10,473 bases of DNA from Thermoproteota archaeon (lineage in GTDB: Archaea > Thermoproteota > Korarchaeia > Korarchaeales > Korarchaeaceae): assembly GCA_011042755.1 (NCBI GenBank), contig DRBY01000082.1:1-10473 (forward strand), read 5' to 3'. The position numbers and the translations under genes are program-made. Below, piece after piece: positions 5,081 to 10,473 of the stretch. How positions within the stretch are numbered: position 1 is the first letter of the stretch; every line of letters begins with the position of its first letter. The notes beneath the pieces were generated by a model that saw nothing but the letters and a program-made list of their open reading frames with translations, was not told the origin of the DNA and did no database searches.

Positions 5081-7528
5081 GTGGGTACATTGAGCGAGGC
5101 ATTGAACGAGGCCAAGAAGAGAGCCTTAATCCTATGGTTCGAGGAAGTCAGAAAAGACGACGTACCCTTAGTCGGCGGTAAGGTCGCCAACCTCGGCGAG
5201 ATGATCTCATTTGGACTGCCTGTGCCACCCGGATTTGCCGTCACCGCCTATGCGTATCAGAGGTTCATAACAGAGACCGGCATAGCTCACGAGATCTATC
5301 GGGTCATAAAGGAGGTAGTCAAGGAGAAGAAGCCAGAGGAGTATCAGGAGGCCTCAAGGAGAATAAGGAAACTCATAGAGTCGACTCCCATCCCTTCAGA
5401 AATCGAGCACGCAATCAAGGCTGCCTACCGGAGGCTCGCGGATAAGCTGGGGATGCGCGATCCCCTCGTCGCCGCGAGGAGCTCCGCGACCGCCGAGGAT
5501 CTACCCGACGCTAGCTTCGCCGGGCAGCAGGAGACGTTCCTGGGAGTGAGGGGAGAGGACGACCTCGTAGACAATGTGAAGAAGTGCTGGTCTAGCCTCT
5601 TCACGCCTAGGGCCATCTCCTACAGGGAGGACAAGGGGTTCCGGCACGAGGATGTCCTAATCTCCGTGGCCGTTCAGAAGATGGTGAACTCTAGGAGCGC
5701 CGGAGTGATGTTCACGATAAACCCAGTCACTGGCAGGGAGGACGAGCTAGTAATCGAGTCCAGCTGGGGACTCGGCGAGAGCGTCGTCGGCGGGAAGGTT
5801 ACGCCCGACACATTCATAGTGGACAAGAAGACGCTCACGATAAAAGAGGCTATCGTGGGAGACAAGAAGATTGAGGTAGTCCTGCTGCCAAACGGCGGCA
5901 CGGAAGAGAGGGAAGTAGAGCCTGAGAGGAGAAATGTACTCTCCCTAAGCGAGGAGGAGGTTAAGAAGCTAGCGGAGTTTGGCCTCATGATAGAGGAGCA
6001 CTACGGCAGGCCCATGGACATAGAGTGGGCTATAGACAAGGACCTCGAGTGGCCTGAGAACGTGCTGATCCTGCAGGCGAGACCTGAGACCGTGTTCAGC
6101 GTGAAGAAGGCTCGAGAAGCTGGGGCGGCTAAGGTAGAGGAGGCCGCAGCAGCTCCAAGGGGAGAACCTGTAGTAAAGGGTCTCCCCGCGAGCCCGGGAA
6201 TTGCCGCGGGCGTGGCGAAGGTGGCCTTCACGGTTGAAGAGGCTGCCGAGATGATCCAGCCGGGCGACATCCTCGTCACGAAGATGACGACTCCCGACTG
6301 GGAGCCCTACATGAAGATAGTCTCCGCCATAGTTACGGACGAGGGGGGGATGACGAGCCACGCGGCCATAGTCAGCAGAGAACTCGGGATACCCTGTATC
6401 GTCGGCACCGGTAACGCGACCCAAGTTATGCAGACGGGAAAGGAGTACACGGTTGACGGCGGTACAGGAGTCGTCTACGAGGGAATCAGGGAGGACCTGG
6501 TGAAGAAGAAGGTCCCAGCTGCCGCTCCGACGGCTGCCGGAGAGATAGTAGTGGCCCCGACTCTCGAGATACCCGTGACCGGCACCAAGGTCTACATGAA
6601 CTTGGGGATCCCCGAGAAGATCGAGGAGTACAAGAACCTGCCGATCGACGGCATCGGCCTCATGAGGATAGAGTTCATCATCGCCAGCTGGATCAAGATG
6701 CACCCGCTCTACGCGATAGCCCACGGCAAGGAGAACTTCTACGTCGAGAAGCTGGCAGAGGGAATAGGCATGGTCGCCAGGGCCATCTACCCGAAGCCCG
6801 TCGTCGTGAGGTTCAGCGACTTCAAGACCAACGAGTACGCCAAGTTGGAGGGAGGCGCCGAGTACGAGCCTGAAGAGCCAAACCCGATGATAGGGTGGAG
6901 AGGCGCCTCCAGGTACATCTCACCTCAGTTCGAGCCAGCCTTCAGGCTCGAACTCAGGGCAATAAGGATGCTCCACGAGCAAGGCTTGAAGAACGTGTGG
7001 GTCATGGTGCCCTTCGTCAGGACTGTCTGGGAGGCTGAGAAGACCATAGCGATCATGGAGGACGAGGGACTAAGGCCGGGCAGGGACTTCCAGGTGTGGG
7101 CCATGGCCGAGGTGCCGAGCATAGTGGTGCTCGCCGACCAATTCAACAAGTACTTCCAAGGCTACTCCATAGGGTCCAACGACCTGACCCAACTGACGCT
7201 GGGCGTCGACAGAGACAGCAGCGCGCTTCCAGCCATAGATCCCAGGTACTTCGACGAGAGAGACCTCGCGGTCAAGAGGATGATCCAGCACCTGATCAAG
7301 GTTGCCCACAGGGACGGGAGAACTGTCAGCATATGCGGGCAGGCTCCCAGCGTCTACCCAGACTTCACGGAGTTCCTAGTGAGGTGTGGCATCGACAGCG
7401 TAAGCGTGAACCCCGACGCGGTCATCGAGACTCGCAGACTGGTGGCGAGGATCGAGAGGAGGCTCGTCTTGGAGAAGCTCAGCAAGCTCGAGGAGACAGA
7501 GGACATCTTCGAGTTCGACATCTTCTGA
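5081..7528 (+). CDS. ppsA: Phosphoenolpyruvate synthase (pyruvate, water dikinase)
   Basis: An 815-residue enzyme of the normal archaeal length. It converts pyruvate + ATP + water to PEP + AMP + phosphate in the cytoplasm, feeding gluconeogenesis; in some archaea it also works in the glycolytic direction. Domains in order: an ATP-grasp nucleotide-binding domain (about 20-340) with VGGKVANLGEM (31-41) and RSSATAEDLPDASFAGQQ (133-150); a linker rich in Ala/Glu (about 345-360); a swivelling phosphohistidine domain with GGMTSHAAI, His427 being the phosphorylated residue; and a C-terminal TIM-barrel PEP/pyruvate domain with GIGLMRIEF, GSNDLTQLTLGVDRD (698-712) and SICGQAPS, whose Cys752 is the catalytic acid/base. 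No intein interrupts it. GTG 5081 is chosen because the TATA box at 5051-5058 places the transcript start there. It converges with the Nip7-like gene, 9 bp apart. Confidence 0.96.
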   Translation: MGTLSEALNEAKKRALILWFEEVRKDDVPLVGGKVANLGEMISFGLPVPPGFAVTAYAYQRFITETGIAHEIYRVIKEVVKEKKPEEYQEASRRIRKLIESTPIPSEIEHAIKAAYRRLADKLGMRDPLVAARSSATAEDLPDASFAGQQETFLGVRGEDDLVDNVKKCWSSLFTPRAISYREDKGFRHEDVLISVAVQKMVNSRSAGVMFTINPVTGREDELVIESSWGLGESVVGGKVTPDTFIVDKKTLTIKEAIVGDKKIEVVLLPNGGTEEREVEPERRNVLSLSEEEVKKLAEFGLMIEEHYGRPMDIEWAIDKDLEWPENVLILQARPETVFSVKKAREAGAAKVEEAAAAPRGEPVVKGLPASPGIAAGVAKVAFTVEEAAEMIQPGDILVTKMTTPDWEPYMKIVSAIVTDEGGMTSHAAIVSRELGIPCIVGTGNATQVMQTGKEYTVDGGTGVVYEGIREDLVKKKVPAAAPTAAGEIVVAPTLEIPVTGTKVYMNLGIPEKIEEYKNLPIDGIGLMRIEFIIASWIKMHPLYAIAHGKENFYVEKLAEGIGMVARAIYPKPVVVRFSDFKTNEYAKLEGGAEYEPEEPNPMIGWRGASRYISPQFEPAFRLELRAIRMLHEQGLKNVWVMVPFVRTVWEAEKTIAIMEDEGLRPGRDFQVWAMAEVPSIVVLADQFNKYFQGYSIGSNDLTQLTLGVDRDSSALPAIDPRYFDERDLAVKRMIQHLIKVAHRDGRTVSICGQAPSVYPDFTEFLVRCGIDSVSVNPDAVIETRRLVARIERRLVLEKLSKLEETEDIFEFDIF

Positions 7529-7530
7529 GC

Positions 7531-7550
7531 TGAGGAGTTAGAACTCCTCA
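7531..7550. terminator. Bidirectional terminator-like inverted repeat between convergent genes
   Basis: TGAGGAGTT and AACTCCTCA are perfect 9-bp arms separated by AG, starting 3 bp after the ppsA stop and containing the stop codon of the opposite gene (7538-7540). In RNA it would fold with a slightly larger loop. On the plus strand it is followed by a pyrimidine tract rich in C and T (to about 7577), which may help termination of ppsA. Archaeal termination mainly needs U-rich RNA, so the role of the hairpin is inferred. Confidence 0.5.
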
Positions 7551-8035
7551 CCCCTCTCTTCTTTCTCTCTCCTCAGAGTGTAATCAATGAGAGGCTGACT
7601 CTGCTCCGATCTCCTTGCTCGAGAGACCATATTCCTAATGCGCCTGCCATCGTAGTATCCTGAGCCGAGGTATATCTCGCCGGATTTCACGATCACAGGT
7701 CCAGGCTCAACCCCCGGGACTTCGCCTTTCTCTATGTCGGAGCCCGACATCCAGGCATCCACATCCTCTGGGTCGACCTCCACCACATTCTTTGTCGCTA
7801 GAGGGCCCAGCAGCCTAGAGCCCTCAATGCTGAGGTGGGGGCCAAATGGCGTCTCTTTAGCCACGTAGACTCCAGCCACGCTGGCGACATCTAAGAAGTC
7901 CAGAGTCTCCGTAGATACCAGCCTCGCCTTCCTTGCCGAGGAGAGTAGGACGTAGCCCTCCGGGATCTCATCTATCCCGAACCTCTCGCGGAGTAGTGCT
8001 GTGATTCTCTCCTCCCTGCCCAACCTCGCCTCCAT
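7538..8035 (-). CDS. Nip7-like PUA-domain ribosome-biogenesis protein
   Basis: A 165-residue RNA-binding protein with a pre-PUA N-terminal domain (about 1-80) and a C-terminal PUA domain (about 82-148: KNVVEVDPEDVDAWMSGSDI, then GPVIVKSGEIYLGSGYYDG). By eye it follows eukaryotic Nip7 throughout: a short N-terminal helix, F-x-H-L-S-I-E-G matching FRLHVTALD, a glycine-flanked site, then VVVYS-like and LGFG-like strands. Nip7 acts in 60S biogenesis and pre-rRNA processing; archaeal homologues bind RNA. I chose ATG 8035, one base after the methyltransferase stop (TAG-G-ATG), because AGGGGGAGAG lies about 7-9 nt upstream and the N-terminus then matches the Nip7 length. ATG 8056 would add seven residues and overlap the upstream gene. 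The C-terminal tail is a charged Arg/Glu stretch. It could be another small PUA protein; Nip7 is the best fit. Confidence 0.78.
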   Translation of the reverse strand: MEARLGREERITALLRERFGIDEIPEGYVLLSSARKARLVSTETLDFLDVASVAGVYVAKETPFGPHLSIEGSRLLGPLATKNVVEVDPEDVDAWMSGSDIEKGEVPGVEPGPVIVKSGEIYLGSGYYDGRRIRNMVSRARRSEQSQPLIDYTLRREKEERGEEF

Positions 8036-8036
8036 C

Positions 8037-9029
8037 CTAACACTCTCCCCCTGCATCCAGAGGTTTCTTGATCAGGGCTACGAAGAATGCCTGAGTATCG
8101 TTGTCCTGCGGGTAGATTCGGAGCGCCCGAGATAGCGCTGGGTCGAGCTCCCTATCCTCCCACCTAGTTAAGCCTGGCCTGGCCTTTAAGTTGAGTATCT
8201 CAGGCCTCACCAGCTCGGCACCTTCTCTCAGGAGGCTCAGAACCACGAACTCGTTTTCTTCTGGGTCTAGCGTGCACGTGGAGTAAACCATCAATCCCCC
8301 CTTCTTGAGGAGCCTGTAGCCAGCGAGTGCGAGGGACTTCTGAAGGCGAGAGATCCTCCTAACGGCCCTCAAGCTCCACCTCTTAAGAGCCCCCCAGCTC
8401 CTCCTAGCCTCGCCCACCGCAGAGCAGGGGGCGTCCACGAGCACTCTGTCAAACCTCCTAGAGCTGAGTACCTTGGGGAGAATCCTGCCGTCTCTCACGG
8501 TCACGACGACATTGGGGCACCCCATCCTCTGGATGTTGGCTGAGAGGGCGTTGGCCCTGCCGAGGTTGGAGTCATTAGCCAGGATGACCCCTCTCCAGCC
8601 CATCATCTCCGCCATTTGAGTAGTTTTAGAGCCAGGAGCGGCGGCCAGATCTAGGACTCTCTCGCGAGGCTGCGGATCTAAGGCAACTGGCGGAACCATC
8701 GATGCAGCCTCTTGGACATAGTAGAGACCTAGCTGATGCTCTGGAGTAGCCCCGAGCCTCTCTGGACCCCTCAAAACCCAAAAGCCAAAGTCGTACCAAG
8801 GGATCTGCTCGAGCCTCCACCCCCTCGACTCCAGCCTTTTCCTGAGCCTGTGAGGGTCGGCCTTCATCGGGTTGAGTCTTATGGAGGGAATTGGCCGAGT
8901 CGCCATGAACCTCAAGAAGAGTTCGTACTCGCTTCCCATGAGCTTGCGATATCTCTCTTGAAACGCTGGCTTCAGAACACCTTCTGGGAATCTCTCCAAG
9001 TCCTCCCCCTTCCCCGGGCCGGGGGCCAC
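8037..9029 (-). CDS. NOL1/NOP2/Sun-family RNA cytosine-5 methyltransferase
   Basis: About 330 residues from the chosen GTG. The family methylates C5 of cytosine in tRNA or rRNA using SAM. The N-terminal part (about 18-85) has the substrate-binding helix FQERYRKLMG and the IRLNPMK strand. The Rossmann methyltransferase domain follows with GLYYVQEAASM, the SAM loop LDLAAAPGSKT (about 126-136), VDAPCS with Cys202 (motif IV, product release) and STCTLDPEENE with Cys252 (motif VI, the nucleophile). Both catalytic cysteines are therefore present. It has no fused PUA domain; the next gene supplies a separate PUA protein one base downstream. The start is uncertain: GTG 9029 fits leaderless transcription from TTTAA at 9059-9055; TTG 8999 and ATG 9098 (which would touch the divergent ATG) are alternatives. 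The exact target base cannot be read from sequence. Confidence 0.9.
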   Translation of the reverse strand: MAPGPGKGEDLERFPEGVLKPAFQERYRKLMGSEYELFLRFMATRPIPSIRLNPMKADPHRLRKRLESRGWRLEQIPWYDFGFWVLRGPERLGATPEHQLGLYYVQEAASMVPPVALDPQPRERVLDLAAAPGSKTTQMAEMMGWRGVILANDSNLGRANALSANIQRMGCPNVVVTVRDGRILPKVLSSRRFDRVLVDAPCSAVGEARRSWGALKRWSLRAVRRISRLQKSLALAGYRLLKKGGLMVYSTCTLDPEENEFVVLSLLREGAELVRPEILNLKARPGLTRWEDRELDPALSRALRIYPQDNDTQAFFVALIKKPLDAGGEC

Positions 9030-9096
9030 CCTCGATAATAGTGCGTGGTCAGGGTTAAACTCATTACGTAACCTCCCGGCAGGGAGGCGATTTGGC
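9030..9096. promoter_or_regulatory. Divergent promoter region between methyltransferase and M32 peptidase
   Basis: The only clear AT-rich element is GGTTAAAC (9053-9060). Read leftwards as TTTAA it lies about 28 bp before GTG 9029 and suits a leaderless methyltransferase transcript. Read rightwards it would start transcription near 9082. GATAATA at 9034-9040 is an alternative box for the rightward gene (start near 9064). Which is used is not settled by the sequence. Confidence 0.4.
9072..9087 (+). promoter_or_regulatory. Hairpin covering the ribosome binding site of the M32 peptidase
   Basis: CCTCCC (9072-9077), loop GGCA, GGGAGG (9082-9087) form a perfect 6-bp stem. The 3' arm is the Shine-Dalgarno sequence, 9 nt before ATG 9097. 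If the leader includes the 5' arm, the ribosome site would be paired off until the stem opens, for instance at high temperature. This depends on the unproven transcript start. Confidence 0.4.
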
Positions 9097-10473
9097 ATGA
9101 GCGTTGACGCGAAGGCCCCCGTCGAGAGCCCAGAGGTCAAGGAGATACTAGTTAGGTATAGAGACGTGTGGGCCATCTACTACGGAGAGGCCCTCATTGG
9201 CTGGGACATGGAGACCTACATGCCAGCGGGAGCTTCTGCGGAGAGAGGAGAAGCTAGAGCGACACTTAGGAAGCTCGTGCAGAGACTGCTGACGCACCCC
9301 GAGTTCGTGACCCTGGTTGAGAGCGTCGATCCTAAGAACGACTTTGAGAGGGGAGTAATCAGAGTCCTCAAGAGAGACATCGAGTACTTCACAAAGCTCC
9401 CGCCGGAGTTCGTAGAAGAAGAGGCCAAGGTTACCACCAAGGCATTCTTGGTGTGGAGGGAGGCGAAGGAGAGGGATGACTTCGAGCGCTTTGCTCCGCT
9501 CCTCGAGAAGGTGTTCGAGCTGCAGAGGAGGAAGGCTGAGTACTTGGGTTACGAAGACCACCCCTACGATGCTCTCTTAGATCGATTTGAGGAGGGCCTC
9601 ACGGTCAAGGACTGCGAGCGTATCTTCTCTGTGGTAGATCGGCTCTCTGACCTCTTCAAGAGGATCATCGAGGGGAGGCCCAGGGAGCACTCCCTAGAGA
9701 GGGAGGCTTACGACGAGAGGGATATGAAGAGGCTCAACGAGCACATCCTGTACATCTTGGGGTACGACTTCAGCAGAGGGCGCATGGACGTGTCCGCGCA
9801 TCCCTTCACCCAGGGGATCGGATTAGATGACGTTCGCATCACCACTTGGTACCACGGGAGAGACTTCAGGAGGTCCCTGCTGGCAGTGATGCACGAATTT
9901 GGCCACGCTGCCTACGACCTCAATATAGACAGGGCGTACTGGGCCACTCCAGTTCAACAGGGCGCCTCTCTTGGGGTTCACGAATCTCAGTCTAGGTTCT
10001 GGGAGAACATCGTGGGCAGGAGCAGGGAGTTTGTTGAGACCACGTTTGACGAGATGGTACTGGCGCTGCCGTTCTTGAGGAGGTACTCTCCCAGCGACGT
10101 CTACGAGTACTTCACGCTAGTGAGGCCCGAACTCATCCGGGTCGAGGCGGACGAGGTCCACTACGGGCTGCACATCTACCTGAGGTACGAGATAGAGAGG
10201 CGAGCGATGGAAAGCGAACTCGGCGTGAAGGAGCTCCCGGAGTTCTGGAGTGAAGAGATGGAGCGGCTCATTGGAATTGAGCCAAAGGGATACGCGGACG
10301 GCGTGCTTCAGGACGTGCACTGGTCGCTGGGCTACGTGGGCTACTTCCCAACCTACTTCATTGGCACGGTTCTGTCAGCCCAGATAGCCTCGAAGATCCC
10401 GGATTTGAGTGAGAAGATCTCACAGAGGAGGTTTAAGGAGATCGTGGAGTTCCTGAGGGAGCGAATTCAGAAG
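9097..10473 (+). CDS. M32-family metallocarboxypeptidase (carboxypeptidase Taq type), C-terminus cut by window edge
   Basis: 459 codons are visible, open to the last base; the family is usually about 500 residues, so some 40 are missing. These zinc or cobalt enzymes remove C-terminal residues from peptides in the cytoplasm and are common in thermophiles. Signature motifs: HPFTQGIGLDDVRITT (235-250); HEFGH at 266-270, giving ligands His266 and His270 with Glu267 as general base; HESQSRFWE from 295, giving the third ligand Glu296; IRVEADEVHYGLHIYLR (347-363); and GVLQDVHWSLGYVGYFPTY (402-420). The N-terminus shows the family's WDMETYMPAGA. ATG 9097 has a good Shine-Dalgarno (GGGAGGCGA, 9082-9090), which is itself in a hairpin. 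Divergent from the methyltransferase gene. All catalytic residues are present, so it should be active if the missing end is intact. Confidence 0.95.
   Translation, partial: MSVDAKAPVESPEVKEILVRYRDVWAIYYGEALIGWDMETYMPAGASAERGEARATLRKLVQRLLTHPEFVTLVESVDPKNDFERGVIRVLKRDIEYFTKLPPEFVEEEAKVTTKAFLVWREAKERDDFERFAPLLEKVFELQRRKAEYLGYEDHPYDALLDRFEEGLTVKDCERIFSVVDRLSDLFKRIIEGRPREHSLEREAYDERDMKRLNEHILYILGYDFSRGRMDVSAHPFTQGIGLDDVRITTWYHGRDFRRSLLAVMHEFGHAAYDLNIDRAYWATPVQQGASLGVHESQSRFWENIVGRSREFVETTFDEMVLALPFLRRYSPSDVYEYFTLVRPELIRVEADEVHYGLHIYLRYEIERRAMESELGVKELPEFWSEEMERLIGIEPKGYADGVLQDVHWSLGYVGYFPTYFIGTVLSAQIASKIPDLSEKISQRRFKEIVEFLRERIQK

Noticed and set aside
5969..6724. Long 251-codon open frame antisense to ppsA.
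   Set aside because: It lies wholly opposite conserved PEP synthase coding sequence, has low-complexity composition (Leu, Arg, His, Gly-rich) and no family motif; it is a shadow of the real gene.
5081..7528. Possible intein or frameshift in the PEP synthase, since some archaeal copies carry inteins.
   Set aside because: All domains follow without extra sequence and the length is 815 residues, normal for an intein-free enzyme.
9030..9176. N-terminal extension of the methyltransferase up to 9176.
   Set aside because: It would cover the divergent promoter and the first codons of the M32 peptidase; the extra residues match nothing in the family, which begins near the FQERYRKLMG helix.
1..10473. 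CRISPR arrays, tRNA/rRNA genes, insertion sequences, attachment sites.
   Set aside because: No regularly spaced repeats, no tRNA cloverleaf, no transposase motifs and no terminal repeats were seen; gaps between genes are all short (the largest is 112 bp).

Overview
The window is archaeal DNA, most likely from a thermophile. Short AT-rich TATA-like boxes lie about 25-35 bp upstream of several start codons, so several genes look leaderless or nearly so (thpR, the nfeD-like gene, ppsA). Genes inside operons have purine-rich ribosome binding sites instead. Arginine is mostly AGG/AGA, coding strands are purine-rich, GTG and TTG starts occur, and the gene content (Nip7, archaeal NfeD/stomatin pair, DUF62 SAM hydrolases, PEP synthase) is archaeal. 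A TACK-type lineage is my guess; the sequence alone does not fix the taxon.

Layout. 1-494 (-): start-proximal part of an unrecognised protein that runs off the left edge, divergent from thpR. 607-1179 (+): RNA 2',3'-cyclic phosphodiesterase ThpR. 1229-4138 (+): a tight cluster of an NfeD-type membrane serine protease, a stomatin/prohibitin (SPFH) protein overlapping it by one base, and a SAM-hydroxide adenosyltransferase-family protein 7 nt downstream. 4200-4994 (+): a second, diverged tandem paralog of that family with its own probable promoter. 5081-7528 (+): full-length phosphoenolpyruvate synthase with a TATA box placed for a leaderless GTG start. 9029-7538 (-): a two-gene unit with an NSUN-type RNA cytosine-5 methyltransferase followed by a Nip7-like PUA protein, convergent with ppsA; a perfect 9-bp-arm inverted repeat sits at the junction. 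9097-10473 (+): an M32 carboxypeptidase truncated by the right edge, divergent from the methyltransferase.

How they fit together. NfeD protease and stomatin form a known membrane quality-control pair. The methyltransferase and Nip7 belong to RNA modification and ribosome biogenesis. PEP synthase serves gluconeogenesis, and the M32 peptidase peptide breakdown. The most interesting part is the tandem SAM-binding pair at 3323-4994. Both proteins lack the histidine of the family's water-activating Asp-Arg-His triad. The second also has Phe in place of the Asp, in a loop (F-P-E-T-G) that resembles the aromatic-P-x-T-G loop of the SAM-dependent fluorinase/chlorinase branch. It could be a halide-using or otherwise re-purposed enzyme, a catalytically dead partner subunit, or a SAM sensor.
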